DNA from: Calothrix sp. NIES-4105
GTDB lineage: Bacteria; Cyanobacteriota; Cyanobacteriia; Cyanobacteriales; Nostocaceae
Direction of reading: 5' to 3'
Length of the DNA: 64,000 nt
Assembly (NCBI RefSeq): GCF_002368415.1
Contig: NZ_AP018290.1
Coordinates: 2,235,470 to 2,299,469, forward strand
A program made the position numbers and the translations under genes. Each line of letters starts with the position of its first letter. Positions within the stretch are counted from its first letter, which is position 1. The notes under the pieces were generated by a model, which was given only the letters and a program-made list of their open reading frames with translations, had not been told where the DNA came from and did no database searches. Positions 35,697 to 45,630 of this stretch are shown here, in pieces.

Positions 35697-38150
35697 TTAG
35701 CCAACGTTAGCTAATAGCAACTCAGGTTTTTCTGATTTTCTAACTCGTACTTGACCGTCGTCATCAACGTCAACTACTGCTGTGTCTCCATCAACAACTT
35801 GACCTGAAAGCATTGCCTCAGCTAAAGAGTCTTCTAACAGACGCATAATTGCTCGACGTAACGGTCTGGCGCCATAGCTTGGGTCATAACCTTCTTGTAC
35901 CACGCGGTCTTTGAAGCGCTCGGTGACTTCGAGGGTAATACCTTTTTCAAGTAGGCGTACAGAAACATCTTTGAGCATAATCTCAGCGATGTCCTTAACT
36001 TCGTCTTTCTTGAGTTGGGTAAAGACAATAATGTCGTCAAGACGGTTGAGGAACTCTGGACGGAAAAATGCTTTGAGTTCTTCGTTGACCAAGTTCTTGA
36101 TGCGGTTGTAGCTCGCTTCGGCTGCATCCTCGAACTGGAACCCTAAACCACCACCACCTTTTTCGATGACTTTGGAACCAATATTCGATGTCAAGATAAT
36201 TAAAGTGTTCTTGAAGTCCACTTTTCTACCTTTAGCATCGGTAAGGTGTCCGTCATCGAGCAATTGCAGCAACATATTGAATACATCGGGGTGCGCTTTC
36301 TCAATTTCGTCGAATAGCACCACTGTGTATGGTTTACGGCGAATTGCTTCGGTAAGTTGTCCGCCTTCATCGTAGCCTACATAACCTGGAGGCGAACCGA
36401 TGAGCTTGGAAACGGTGTGACGTTCCATGTACTCGGACATATCGAGACGAATCATCGCATCTTCGGCGCCGAAGAAATATGCTGCCAAAGATTTTGCTAA
36501 CTCGGTCTTACCTACACCAGTTGGACCTGAGAAGATAAAGCTGGCAATTGGTCGATTTGGATTTTTCAAACCAACGCGCGCACGTCGAATAGCACGAGAT
36601 ACTGCGGTAACAGCTTGCTCTTGTCCAATTAAACGCTGGTGCAGTGTGTCTTCGAGGTGCAACAGCATTTCAGACTCAGACTCTGTAAGCTTATTGACAG
36701 GGACACCAGTCCACGAAGCGACAATTTGTGCAATGTCTTCTTCGTCAACGGTGGGGTTGCCAATAAAGCCGTTTTCTTCAGCTTTGAGTTTTTCTTCTAG
36801 CTCAAGCTCTTTGTCGCGCAGTGTTCCTGCTTTGTCAAAGTCTTGAACACGAACAGATTGTTCCTTATCTTTACTGACTAATAATAATTCGCGTTTAATT
36901 TCACGACTTGCAGCATTTTGTGAGTTCCGCAAACGCACGCGCGAACCAGCTTCGTCAATTAAGTCGATAGCTTTGTCAGGTAAGAAACGGTCGGAAATAT
37001 ATCTATCAGATAATGTAGCGGCAGCTTGTAGGGCTTCATCAGAGATGGTAACGCGGTGATGCTGCTCGTAAACCGAGCGCAAACCATATAATATCTCGAT
37101 GGTTTCTTGTACTGAAGGTTCACCAACCATAATCGGCTGGAATCTTCGCTCTAATGCTGCATCGCGCTCGATGTGCTTACGGTACTCATCGAGGGTTGTG
37201 GCGCCTAAACACTGTAGCTCGCCACGTGCTAACGCTGGTTTGAGAATGTTGGCAGCATCCATGCCACCCTCAATTCCACCGGCGCCAACCAAAGTGTGAA
37301 TTTCATCAATCACGAGGATAATATTTCCGGCGGTGCGGATTTCCTCCATGATTTTCTTAAGACGCTCTTCAAAGTCGCCACGGAAGCGTGTACCAGCAAC
37401 AACTGAACCCATATCAAGGCTAACAACCTGCTTGTCCATTAAAATATCAGGAACATCTTGGTTGATAATACGCTGCGCCAAACCTTCAGCGATAGCTGTT
37501 TTACCAACACCAGGCTCACCTATTAATACAGGATTGTTTTTAGTACGACGACCGAGAATTTGAACGGTACGCTCGATTTCTTTTTCACGACCAACAACTG
37601 GGTCAAGCTTGCCTTGTTGCGCTAGCTTGGTTAAGTTCTTACCAAATTCTTCAATAGTAAGATTCTGCTGATTGCGACGCGGACCGTTACTACTAGCACC
37701 CGGAGCTACTGCTACTTCTTCACCCAAACGGCGAATTACAGCAGTGCGGACTTCTTTAAGGTCAATACCCAGATTTTGTAGTACTTTGGCTGCAACACCT
37801 TCGCCTGCGTCAGTTAAACCTAAGAGTAAATGTTCAGTGCTAATGTAATTGTTGCCTAATGTACGTGCTTCTTTAAAAGCTTGCTCAAATAAACTTTTAA
37901 CTTTAGGGGTAAAAGGAATTTCTGGTGGTACGAACCCAGAACCTCGACCAATAATTTTCTCGACTTCGCGACGCGCATCTTTGAGGGTAACGCCCATGTC
38001 ACTCAGCACTTTGGCGGCAACACCGTTTCCTTCTCCAATTAGCCCGAGGAGAATTTGCTCAGTGCCTACAAAATTGTGCCCCAGGCGGCGTGCTTCCTCC
38101 TGAGCTAACATGATTACCCGAATGGCTTGGGAAGTGAAGTGTTCAAACAT
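35697..38150 (-). CDS. clpC: ATP-dependent Clp protease ATPase subunit ClpC
   Basis: An 817-residue HSP100 unfoldase that feeds the ClpP/ClpR protease. Order: double Clp N domain (1-150); AAA+ domain 1 with Walker A GEPGVGKT (211-218); a middle domain with a UVR-type helix ([17 protein letters not shown]); AAA+ domain 2 with GPTGVGKT; and a C-terminal D2-small domain. The ClpP-docking LGF loop is visible as GGLGFQFED. In cyanobacteria ClpC is essential and abundant. It is monocistronic with a terminator downstream. An upstream GGGAGG lies about 13 nt before the ATG, unusually far. Confidence 0.98.
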   Translation of the reverse strand: MFEHFTSQAIRVIMLAQEEARRLGHNFVGTEQILLGLIGEGNGVAAKVLSDMGVTLKDARREVEKIIGRGSGFVPPEIPFTPKVKSLFEQAFKEARTLGNNYISTEHLLLGLTDAGEGVAAKVLQNLGIDLKEVRTAVIRRLGEEVAVAPGASSNGPRRNQQNLTIEEFGKNLTKLAQQGKLDPVVGREKEIERTVQILGRRTKNNPVLIGEPGVGKTAIAEGLAQRIINQDVPDILMDKQVVSLDMGSVVAGTRFRGDFEERLKKIMEEIRTAGNIILVIDEIHTLVGAGGIEGGMDAANILKPALARGELQCLGATTLDEYRKHIERDAALERRFQPIMVGEPSVQETIEILYGLRSVYEQHHRVTISDEALQAAATLSDRYISDRFLPDKAIDLIDEAGSRVRLRNSQNAASREIKRELLLVSKDKEQSVRVQDFDKAGTLRDKELELEEKLKAEENGFIGNPTVDEEDIAQIVASWTGVPVNKLTESESEMLLHLEDTLHQRLIGQEQAVTAVSRAIRRARVGLKNPNRPIASFIFSGPTGVGKTELAKSLAAYFFGAEDAMIRLDMSEYMERHTVSKLIGSPPGYVGYDEGGQLTEAIRRKPYTVVLFDEIEKAHPDVFNMLLQLLDDGHLTDAKGRKVDFKNTLIILTSNIGSKVIEKGGGGLGFQFEDAAEASYNRIKNLVNEELKAFFRPEFLNRLDDIIVFTQLKKDEVKDIAEIMLKDVSVRLLEKGITLEVTERFKDRVVQEGYDPSYGARPLRRAIMRLLEDSLAEAMLSGQVVDGDTAVVDVDDDGQVRVRKSEKPELLLANVG

Positions 38151-38438
38151 AAGCGGGTTATTGCCTCCCTTGCTGGAACGACATCAGGTGATAATGAATC
38201 TCACCCTCAGTTTAAGTTGTTTGTACTTTCTTAAAGATAATGTATCTTTATTTTAAGCACTATGACAGTAGTGAGAGCCGTATGCTTAAAGTTGTATTAG
38301 CCCCCTACTATCAGTGCTGAGTAAAAAGTGCGCTCGTGCTGAGTATTTGTTTAGGTATATTTATTTAGTTATGAGTTATTACTTAAGACTGTGTACTCAG
38401 CACGAGCGCACGAGCGCACTTTCAACTTTTTAGTGATT
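38151..38438. other. Divergent region clpC/DUF3288 with R4 inverted repeats
   Basis: Contains the clpC promoter side and an inverted repeat of R4 type: GTGCGCTCGTGCTGAGTA (38312-38346) against TACTCAGCACGAGCGCAC (38393-38421). The arms could form a long cruciform. Confidence 0.65.
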
Positions 38439-38720
38439 ATGACAAAAGACCAGCAACATCCCCAATATAATCGCGACCGCCCTGTGATTGAAAGTTTGCT
38501 TAAAAGCGAACCTTCTGATCTTAACTTAGCAGAATTAGCGCGTTTGCGGGTACGTTATAAAGGTTTTCCTGGCGCCCGCGATTGTCAAGCTCATTTAGAT
38601 ACAATTTTGCAAAAATGGAATTTAACAGAAGAACAGTTATTTGAACGTACCCGCCTCATACATGATGCAGGTGGTATATATAAGAGTCGCGGTAAACGTG
38701 AAGAACAAGATTGGAATTAG
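38439..38720 (+). CDS. DUF3288 family protein
   Basis: The ATG at 38439 (MTKDQQHPQYNRDR) gives 93 residues; an upstream ATG at 38391 lies within an R4 repeat and is rejected. The sequence KDQQHPQYNRDRPVIESLL and the later LAELARLRVRYKGFPGARD are typical of the cyanobacterial DUF3288 family of unknown function. Small, soluble, helical. Its TAG abuts an R2 repeat. Confidence 0.85.
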   Translation: MTKDQQHPQYNRDRPVIESLLKSEPSDLNLAELARLRVRYKGFPGARDCQAHLDTILQKWNLTEEQLFERTRLIHDAGGIYKSRGKREEQDWN

Positions 38721-38822
38721 GCAACGGATTATGAACGGATGTAACGGATGGGTAATTTTAAATCACTATGCTCTGACTATATTTAATTTTCAACGAATAA
38801 ATCATCCGTTACATGTGTTGCA
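38720..38822. repeat. R2 inverted repeat between convergent genes
   Basis: GGCAACGGATTATGAACGGA and related arm on the left, ATCCGTTACATGTGTTGC on the right. The right arm supplies the stop and last residues (LQHM) of the CadD-like gene. Confidence 0.8.
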
Positions 38823-39450
38823 AGCTTCCACTATCTACCAAAATATAAATTCCTAAGCCAATTAACACGATTGGCGCCAATATATGTCCATACTTACTAA
38901 AAATATGTGTAATTCCACGATGACGAGTTAAAAAGTACCCTAAATAACACCATACACCGATCAAAATGTAAAAAACTGCCAGAGTTATAAGCAGTTGTTG
39001 AAAATTAGTACTTGCAAATAAAGGCACATATACACTGATATTATCACCGCCGTTAGCAAAGGTAACAGCGGCAACATTGTAAATTTGAGGCGCCAGTAGG
39101 TTATTAAATATAGTATTGCCTTGATTTGTAGTTACTGGTACAGCTTGAATTTGGTCATTATCATTTTCTTTAGTTTTTACTAGTTTTAATAGTTGGTAAA
39201 TACCGATAATGATTGGTAAAAATCCTAACAAACCAATTAAGGAACGTTTAATCACTAAACCACTAAAGAAACCTGGTAAACTAGCGAGAATTATTACAGT
39301 AAAGCCTAAGTATTGTCCAATAATAATATGACGCTTACGAAAGTTAGCGTTTACTTGTGCGAAAAATAACGTCAAAATGATTATATCGTCAAGATTTGTT
39401 GCGGAAAAAGCAGCACAAGCAGATGCAACTGCACCTAAAAATTGGTTCAT
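38809..39450 (-). CDS. CadD-like cadmium resistance/export permease
   Basis: A 213-residue membrane protein with about five to six helices. Family marks are ATNLDDIIILTLFF near residue 18 and FANGGDNISVYVP near 132, the paired D/N motifs of the CadD family. These proteins confer cadmium tolerance or act in divalent cation export. No regulator lies beside it. The C-terminus (SLQHM) and stop come from an R2 repeat arm. Confidence 0.85.
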   Translation of the reverse strand: MNQFLGAVASACAAFSATNLDDIIILTLFFAQVNANFRKRHIIIGQYLGFTVIILASLPGFFSGLVIKRSLIGLLGFLPIIIGIYQLLKLVKTKENDNDQIQAVPVTTNQGNTIFNNLLAPQIYNVAAVTFANGGDNISVYVPLFASTNFQQLLITLAVFYILIGVWCYLGYFLTRHRGITHIFSKYGHILAPIVLIGLGIYILVDSGSLQHM

Positions 39451-39496
39451 TTTGATGCGTAATATTTATTTAATGGCTAGATAATATAATCAATTA

Positions 39497-41023
39497 TTAG
39501 CGATTTTGTTGTACTTTATCTGTTTTCTCTCCATCTACTGTTAAATTTTTAAGTTTATAATTTTGTGGTAAATTTGCTGATTCAGTGTTTTGCTTCAAAA
39601 CGCGCGTTAAGCGGTTTATAGCTTGTTTTCGCTCTTTGGCTTCTTTTGTTTCAGGAACTTGTGAAAATTCTGCAACTGGGAAAATTTGATTTTGTGTCGA
39701 AGCACTAAATGTTGCAGTTGGTGTTGATACTGGTGCAGATGGAACAGGTAGTACTTGATTTCGTTTCATCATATCAAGGGTTTGCGCGACTTGGACTTGC
39801 TGTTCTATCTGTTGAGTAGAAGAAACTAAGCTACTTAAACCATTGACAAGCTGTCGAAGATTAGTACGGAATTTTGGATCTCCTGTTAACTCATCAAGGT
39901 CAGAAGTTATTTTTTGAGTGTTTTCAAATGTTACCCTGGCTGAATCTAATGTTTGCTGAAGAACGACAGCGTTTTTAGGGTCGGTGAGAGTTTTAGTTGC
40001 ATCACGTAAATTTGCTGATGCTAATGCTGCGTTTGCTGAAAGAGTTTCAAAGTTTTTAATTAGTTCACCTTGAGTTAAGCGGTTGATAGCTGGTGAAAGT
40101 CCACTAGCAGCTACACGCAGTTGGTTACTGCTTGCAGAAATGTTATTGAGGGTGGAAACTAGAGAAGAACGGTTTGAAGTGACAAGACTATCGAGGTTGC
40201 CAAGTAACCTGTTAGCTTGAGTTGCTGTAGAACGCAGTTCGGTTGCTGTAGAACCAAATTGACCAACTGTAGAGTTTAATTGATTTGCAGTATTACCAAA
40301 TTTAGTGAGAGTTCTATCAGCAGTTGCACTCAGTTGTGCGGTCGAAACGCTAACTTGATTTGCCGCACGTTGTACGGAACTAGTTACACCAGAAGTCGCA
40401 TTAAGTTGGTATTGCGCGGTTTTACCTAATGAGTTTAAAGTTTTACTGAGTTCAGAAACGTTAACAGCAGCTACTGCTCCTTGTTCGAGTGTACGGTTTA
40501 GATTTGTATAAAACTTTTCGTTAGTAAATCTATCTGCTAACTCATAGGTCGAACGCAACACTTGATCAACGTTAACGCCAATTTCACCCTTTAAACGCGC
40601 GTTATTACAAACAACTTGTTTATTGTCGCAATTTTTGTCTAGCGGTTTGCCAGCAATGGCGCCTTCAGGTATTCTGGACAAAGGTGTAATATCAATAAGG
40701 CTTTCGGCAATTAAACCGCTTTGATTCGCTTCAACCTTAACATCGCGCGGGATAACTAAGTCACTTTGAGAAATCTCAAGTTCAACCTCAACATTATTGG
40801 GGCCAGGTCGAATAGCAGCAATTCTACCTACCTTAACACCGCGAAAGCGAACGGGGGCGCCTTTTTGCATTCCACCAGCGTTAGTAAAATCAACAAAGAT
40901 TTTATAGTTACTTTGAGTGGCATTAAAACGATTGAGCCATAGAAAAATTAGCCCAAATACACCAAGTCCAGCTAGGAATAATAATCCTACGGTACCTTCT
41001 CGGACTGTACGCAATGAACGCAT
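39497..41023 (-). CDS. MlaD/MCE-domain lipid-transport protein
   Basis: A 508-residue protein. An N-terminal helix (about 11-30) anchors it in the inner membrane. The MCE domain spans about 38-115 (YKIFVDFTNAGGMQKGAPVR, then GVKVGRIAAIRPGPNNVEVEL). A long helical, serine/threonine-rich coiled-coil needle follows (about 140-415), then a low-complexity proline/serine segment. Cyanobacterial homologues, like chloroplast TGD2, bind phospholipid for transfer across the envelope. It lies downstream of the MlaF-like ATPase on the same strand; the permease (MlaE/TGD1-like) is not in the window. Confidence 0.9.
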   Translation of the reverse strand: MRSLRTVREGTVGLLFLAGLGVFGLIFLWLNRFNATQSNYKIFVDFTNAGGMQKGAPVRFRGVKVGRIAAIRPGPNNVEVELEISQSDLVIPRDVKVEANQSGLIAESLIDITPLSRIPEGAIAGKPLDKNCDNKQVVCNNARLKGEIGVNVDQVLRSTYELADRFTNEKFYTNLNRTLEQGAVAAVNVSELSKTLNSLGKTAQYQLNATSGVTSSVQRAANQVSVSTAQLSATADRTLTKFGNTANQLNSTVGQFGSTATELRSTATQANRLLGNLDSLVTSNRSSLVSTLNNISASSNQLRVAASGLSPAINRLTQGELIKNFETLSANAALASANLRDATKTLTDPKNAVVLQQTLDSARVTFENTQKITSDLDELTGDPKFRTNLRQLVNGLSSLVSSTQQIEQQVQVAQTLDMMKRNQVLPVPSAPVSTPTATFSASTQNQIFPVAEFSQVPETKEAKERKQAINRLTRVLKQNTESANLPQNYKLKNLTVDGEKTDKVQQNR

Positions 41024-41044
41024 CTTTATTTCCTCTCTTTTTAG

Positions 41045-41215
41045 TTTAGTAATGAGTGCTGAGTAATGAGTGCTGAGTAATGAGTGCTGAGTAATGAGTG
41101 CTGAGTGCTGAGTGTTGAGTGCTGAGTGCTGAGTGGGTACATAGATTTGATTTATAATTCCTAACTCCTAACTCCTAACTCCTAACTCTTCCTTACTCAG
41201 CACTCAGCACTGAAT
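41045..41215. repeat. R4 tandem and inverted repeat block between MlaF- and MlaD-like genes
   Basis: About nine tandem units of AGTGCTGAGT or variants (AATGAGTGCTGAGT) at 41051-41132, then CTAACTCCTAACTC units (about 41158-41187), then ACTCAGCACTCAGCACT (41196-41212), the inverse of the first block. Similar blocks lie at 38312-38421 and 50965-51147. Confidence 0.88.
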
Positions 41216-41998
41216 TTATCCCACAACATGAATTGGTCCAGCAATACTGCCACTCAAAAATTGTCGAATTAATGGATTGGATGTAGTGTCCATATCGCTT
41301 ACATGTCCTTGCCATTGCACCCGACCTTGGTAAAGAAATACAAGTTTATCAGCTGTGCGGCGTATTGTACTATCTTGGTGGGTAACAATAGCATAAGTAC
41401 TACAGACTCCTTGGGTACACTGCAATTGGCGAATCAAATCTTCGATAACGGTTGAAGCGATAGGGTCTAAGCCAGCTGTAGGTTCATCATATAACAAAAC
41501 TTCAGGCCTCTCTTGAGGATTATCAGGGTTAGAAATAATCGCACGGGCAAAACTTGCACGTTTGCGCATCCCTCCCGAAAGTTCCGATGGATATTTATCT
41601 CCACTTCCTCCCAAACCAACCATCTCTAACTTCTCATGTACTATATCTTGAATTCGCTTTCTGGATAACTTAGAGTGTTGATACAACAAAAAACCAACGT
41701 TTTCCTCCACAGACAGCGAGTCAAACAATGCAGCTTGTTGAAACACCATGCTAATTCCCACTGGGTCAGCACCATCCTCGATTAAACCCTTTCTTCGCAC
41801 TCCATGTACATAAATCTCTCCACTATCAGGTGCAGTTAACCCCGCAATTACCCGTAAAATAGTTGATTTACCAGTTCCTGATGGACCAATTATTCCCAGT
41901 GCTTCACCTCGATAAATTGTTAAATCGATGTTATCTAATACTTTATTATTACCGAATGCCTTGGAAACACCTTTAAGTTCTATTAATGGTTCAGTCAT
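41216..41998 (-). CDS. MlaF-like ABC transporter ATP-binding protein
   Basis: A 260-residue ABC ATPase. Walker A GPSGTGKST (about 38-46), Q-loop in MVFQQAALFDSLSVEENVGF, signature LSGGMRKRASFARA, Walker B LLYDEPTAGLDP and H-loop VTHQDSTIRRTADK. The LSGGMRKR form is typical of MlaF/TGD3, the lipid-transport branch. It precedes the MlaD-like gene, consistent with a shared phospholipid transporter of the cell envelope. Confidence 0.93.
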   Translation of the reverse strand: MTEPLIELKGVSKAFGNNKVLDNIDLTIYRGEALGIIGPSGTGKSTILRVIAGLTAPDSGEIYVHGVRRKGLIEDGADPVGISMVFQQAALFDSLSVEENVGFLLYQHSKLSRKRIQDIVHEKLEMVGLGGSGDKYPSELSGGMRKRASFARAIISNPDNPQERPEVLLYDEPTAGLDPIASTVIEDLIRQLQCTQGVCSTYAIVTHQDSTIRRTADKLVFLYQGRVQWQGHVSDMDTTSNPLIRQFLSGSIAGPIHVVG

Positions 41999-42022
41999 AA
42001 TTAAATTTTAACTATTAACTAC

Positions 42023-42085
42023 TGTACGGGCGGGTTTATCTATATGCTGGTAATATAGAAAATCTAGGTGAACCCGCCCCGACTA
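42023..42085. repeat. R1 dispersed hairpin repeat, copy 2
   Basis: GTACGGGCGGGTTTATCTAT on the left and GTGAACCCGCCCCGAC on the right, nearly identical to copy 1. It lies between the divergent MlaF-like and CrtISO-like starts and contains a misleading GTG. Confidence 0.88.
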
Positions 42086-42094
42086 ATTTTTAAA

Positions 42095-43609
42095 ATGTTT
42101 AATTTTGATGTCATAGTTATTGGTAGCGGTATCGGTGGGTTAACAGCAGGTAGTTTACTCGCGCGTTACGGTAAGCGTGTAGTTGTATGTGAGAGTCATA
42201 CAATTGCTGGTGGTGCTGCACATAGTTTTAGACGACATGGTTTTGAATTTGATTCTGGCCCCTCATTTTATTGTGGTCTTACAGGCGCCAATAGTCTCAA
42301 TCCTGTAAAACAAGTACTAGATATTTTAGGCGAATCATTGGACGCTGTGCGATATGACCCATTAGGACACTACCACTTTCCTGAGAATAGCATTCCTATT
42401 TATAGCGATCATTCGCTTTATCTACAATCTGTATCTAAAGTTACACCCCAAGGAGCAATCGAACTTAAACATTTTATCGATAGAATGCTTCCGCTATACG
42501 AAGCTATGAAAGGAATTCCGACTATAGCTTTACGTACAGACTGGCAGATGATTCCTATCTTACTGAAAAATTATTTACCTTCACTACTGAAAATGTTACC
42601 TAATCTGCTAACTGTACAAAGTTCAGTAGGTAATGTAATGGACGCAACAGTTAAAGACCCTTGGGTGCGGCGCCTAATTGACTTAGAATGCTTCTTATTA
42701 TCAGGATTAAAAGCGCATGGCACAATAGCACCCGAAGTAGCATTTATGTTGGGAGAACGTGAGCGCGCGGGTGTTGAATATCCAGTGGGTGGAAGTGGAG
42801 CAATTATTGGGGCATTAGTACGCGGTTTGGAACGTTGGGGTGGCACGCTCCGTTTAGGGTGCCACGTTGAGCAAATTTTAGTTGAGTCGGGAAAAGCTGT
42901 TGGAGTCAAGTTAAAAAATAATGAGATAATACAGGCGCCTATCGTTATATCGAACGCGACAGTTTGGGATACTTATACGAAATTATTGAGTGCAGACGAC
43001 TTACCTGCATCTTATCGTCAAACAGCTTTACAAACTCCTGCCGTCGAAAGCTTCATGCATTTACATTTAGGTATAAAAGCTTCGGGTTTAGAAAACTTAA
43101 CAGGACACCATGTAGTACTTCATGACTCTAAGCTTGATATAACCGTCCCAGGAAACACCTGTATGATATCAATTCCGAGTGTATGGGATGCGAGCTTGGC
43201 GCCAATTGAACATCATGTAGTTCATGCGTACACATTAGAACCATATGCAGGATGGGAAAGAAATGAAGGATACGAAGCGAAGAAAGTTGTCAAAGCACAG
43301 ACATTATATAGAGCGTTAGAACGAGTCATACCCAATATACGAGAACGTATAGTCTTAGAACTTATTGGAACTCCTTTAACACACGCACATTATCTAAGAA
43401 GATATCAGGGAACATATGGTCCAGCCATCGAAGCAACAAAAGGAATGTTTTCTGGCGCCAATACACCCATCAAAGGATTATATCGTGTTGGTGACAGTAC
43501 AATGCCTGGAATTGGAGTGCCTGCAGTAGCAGCTTCTGGAATATTATGCGCGAATACCCTGGTAACTCCTCAAAAAACAATGGAATTATTAACAACTTCC
43601 AAAATATAA
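42095..43609 (+). CDS. CrtISO/phytoene-desaturase-like FAD oxidoreductase
   Basis: Start at 42095 (MFNFDVIVIGSG), 504 residues; the GTG at 42068 lies in the R1 repeat. The N-terminal dinucleotide fold IVIGSGIGGLTAGSLLARYG is followed by ESHTIAGGAAHSF. The C-terminal FAD motif GLYRVGDSTMPGIGVPAVAASG is typical of carotenoid isomerase and desaturase enzymes. It may isomerise or oxidise a carotenoid or related polyprenoid. No other carotenoid gene lies nearby, so the substrate is open. Confidence 0.88.
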   Translation: MFNFDVIVIGSGIGGLTAGSLLARYGKRVVVCESHTIAGGAAHSFRRHGFEFDSGPSFYCGLTGANSLNPVKQVLDILGESLDAVRYDPLGHYHFPENSIPIYSDHSLYLQSVSKVTPQGAIELKHFIDRMLPLYEAMKGIPTIALRTDWQMIPILLKNYLPSLLKMLPNLLTVQSSVGNVMDATVKDPWVRRLIDLECFLLSGLKAHGTIAPEVAFMLGERERAGVEYPVGGSGAIIGALVRGLERWGGTLRLGCHVEQILVESGKAVGVKLKNNEIIQAPIVISNATVWDTYTKLLSADDLPASYRQTALQTPAVESFMHLHLGIKASGLENLTGHHVVLHDSKLDITVPGNTCMISIPSVWDASLAPIEHHVVHAYTLEPYAGWERNEGYEAKKVVKAQTLYRALERVIPNIRERIVLELIGTPLTHAHYLRRYQGTYGPAIEATKGMFSGANTPIKGLYRVGDSTMPGIGVPAVAASGILCANTLVTPQKTMELLTTSKI

Positions 43610-43610
43610 C

Positions 43611-43675
43611 TTTCTTCCTTTCTTTCTTCCTTCGTGTCCTTTGTGTCCTTTGTGTCCTTTGTGGTTCATTACATA
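43611..43675. repeat. R8 repeat array
   Basis: CTTTGTGTC units repeated about four times, ending CTTTGTGGTTCATTACATAA. It closes the CrtISO-like gene 3' side. Related arrays are at 10402, 19200, 26155, 28815 and 57135. Confidence 0.8.
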
Positions 43676-43720
43676 AGCTTAATTTTTCATCGACACGAAG
43701 GAGTTCATTTTAATTAAGAT

Positions 43721-44326
43721 TCAAGCTTTAGAGTTATTAAGTGTAATATCATCTTTTTTTAACTTAACCTTATTATATAAATCCTGCATTGCGATTTGAA
43801 AAACAACAGAATTTAAAGTCACGGTTTCATCTTCTTGATCATATTCACGAAAAGACCAGTTTTTCCTACCTGTTTTATGGTAATGCTCAACGTAAATCCG
43901 AGTTGGGTCAATTAATAAATACTCTTGAAAGGTCTTAATCGTGCGGTATGCTTCAAACTTAACCTCTTTGTCATATGCTTGAGTTGATTTCGATAGCACT
44001 TCTAGAATGATTTGAGCATTAGTAATAATATCAGTACGCTGATTATAGTACTCAGGTTCTCCAGCTATTACCATCACATCTGGATACGTATTAATCCGCA
44101 TCTTAGGTATCCATAGTTTAACGTCATTGATATAAACTCTATAGTCTTGCTTTTTAAAAGCGAAATTGAACTCGGCACCAAAATTCACAGCAATCTGGTT
44201 ATGATTAGTACTACCACCTGCCATAGGAATAATTTGCCCATCTACATATTGACTTTTACTGTCTGCCGCATCCTCTAACTCAAGATATTCCTCAAACGTA
44301 TAAAATCGTTTTTGGGTAATTAACAT
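43721..44326 (-). CDS. Uma2-family PD-(D/E)XK nuclease-like protein, copy 2
   Basis: 201 residues. Family features are YTFEEYLELEDAADSKSQYV, then INTYPDVMVIAG, ILEVLSKSTQAYDKEVKFEAY and FQEYLLIDPT, giving the D, E and K of the nuclease-like core. Full length. It stands alone on the minus strand. Diverged from the other two Uma2 proteins here. Confidence 0.9.
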   Translation of the reverse strand: MLITQKRFYTFEEYLELEDAADSKSQYVDGQIIPMAGGSTNHNQIAVNFGAEFNFAFKKQDYRVYINDVKLWIPKMRINTYPDVMVIAGEPEYYNQRTDIITNAQIILEVLSKSTQAYDKEVKFEAYRTIKTFQEYLLIDPTRIYVEHYHKTGRKNWSFREYDQEDETVTLNSVVFQIAMQDLYNKVKLKKDDITLNNSKA

Positions 44327-44440
44327 AGTGTTGTAGCAAATGCTTACGCTTAAATTATATAAAAAATTCTGAAAACCCTGCTTATTCGTGAATTTGCGCT
44401 CTGACCAAGGTTGAAACTAGTATAAGGCGCCCGACGTTGA

Positions 44441-44468
44441 TTTTTTTGTGCGCCAATGGCGCACAAAA
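44441..44468. other. Long perfect-stem palindrome
   Basis: TTTTGTGCGCCA / TGGCGCACAAAA with a 1-2 nt centre, just after the stop of the Rpn-like gene. On the minus strand it is followed by A, not T, so it is not a normal terminator for that gene. Confidence 0.6.
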
Positions 44469-44481
44469 TTTGTAGTACAGT

Positions 44482-45396
44482 CTAACTAAATCTATCTAAC
44501 AATTCTTCGCGCGATAACTGTGATAATTGCAGCACTAAAGGAGCAAACTCTTCTGGCGATAGTAGAATTATAGGCCTCATAATCAAGCTTAGTTCATTAT
44601 CAACGGCGCCAAACCTGACTTTGAGTAGATTTTCGACAATCGCACGACGTTCTGCTTGTATTCCTTCTTGTATTCCTTCTTGCTGTCCTACAAGCTTAAC
44701 TTCGGCTAATTTTTGTTCGTAAAGAGGTGATAGCTGCATAATTAATCTCCTTTCGTCTTTATCCTTTTTTATATCGTCTCGAAATTCTAAGGTCGTTTTT
44801 AAGCTTAATAGTAGCTCAATTGCTTTTTTCCGGAGCGTATTGCTTTCTGGCAGTGCTTCCAGTTCCCTAACTGCTTGCTCTCTTACTCTACCTCTTCCCA
44901 TAATTCGTAACCAAAGTGTATCTGGAGTGCGAGGTAGTTGATGGATAGCAATAACTGCGCTTTTCTGGACATCACCAAGAAAGTAAACCCCTAGACCCCA
45001 CTGCTCATCGATAGTTGAATTTAATCCGTTTGTAATGGCTTTCGAGACAGTTGGTGATAAAATCCATAGACGCGGCAATTCTCCTTCGCGAACACGAGTC
45101 TTGCTTCCTCGTTCGATATCCGCAAACAAGGTAAATAGTTTACCTATACAACTACGAATTTCGGAACGAGTCGCTGCGTTTCTAAATGGTTCGATTAATG
45201 CAGGTTGTAATGCTAGGCGCCCTAATATCCCTATTTGCATTATATCTTGCGGTGGTTGTTGCGAAGAAGGTAGAAAGTAAACGTCTATTTCTCTGATTTC
45301 TGCTGGTACTTTGCGACTTGTTTCAACTTTTCCCAAAGGTCGTAACAATTCGTTAAGATAATTTTTGGAAAACTCGTCGTATGGAAATTTGGTCAT
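44482..45396 (-). CDS. Rpn/DUF4351-type PD-(D/E)XK family protein
   Basis: A 304-residue cyanobacterial protein beginning FPYDEFSKNYLNELLRPLG. A degenerate nuclease-like N-terminal half has EIDVYFLPSSQQ and a RLWILSP strand. A helical tail follows with tandem QEGIQEGIQAE and a closing DUF4351-like region (LLKVRFGAVDNEL ... LSREELLDRF). Similar genes are numerous and mobile in filamentous cyanobacteria; some are called putative transposases or flagellar assembly proteins without evidence. Function unknown. Confidence 0.75.
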   Translation of the reverse strand: MTKFPYDEFSKNYLNELLRPLGKVETSRKVPAEIREIDVYFLPSSQQPPQDIMQIGILGRLALQPALIEPFRNAATRSEIRSCIGKLFTLFADIERGSKTRVREGELPRLWILSPTVSKAITNGLNSTIDEQWGLGVYFLGDVQKSAVIAIHQLPRTPDTLWLRIMGRGRVREQAVRELEALPESNTLRKKAIELLLSLKTTLEFRDDIKKDKDERRLIMQLSPLYEQKLAEVKLVGQQEGIQEGIQAERRAIVENLLKVRFGAVDNELSLIMRPIILLSPEEFAPLVLQLSQLSREELLDRFS

Positions 45397-45630
45397 TAGT
45401 TTATTTATACTGCACCTGTATGCAATAATAGCTTTGGGTAATTTATGAGGTAATGGTTTTTGCGATATCTTTAAATCTCTCTAATATTTCCATTACATAA
45501 GAAATGCCAAATTTGAATTGATGTTGCACAATTAGAAAATCATAGATATTTACAACGTTTTGCCAAATGTCTTATTCTAAGACTTTAGATTTCATCGCAA
45601 GACTGATAATAACTCTTAAAATCTGATAGT

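Noticed and set aside
35834-37563. Several frames antisense or alternative to clpC
   Set aside because: Shadows of the highly conserved ClpC coding sequence.
41051-41132. Possible CRISPR or replication-origin iterons in the R4 array
   Set aside because: Units of about 10-14 nt with no spacers, recurring in several ordinary spacers; no dnaA or rep gene close by.
42068-42094. GTG start for the CrtISO-like gene
   Set aside because: It lies inside the R1 repeat; the ATG at 42095 begins exactly at the dinucleotide-binding fold.
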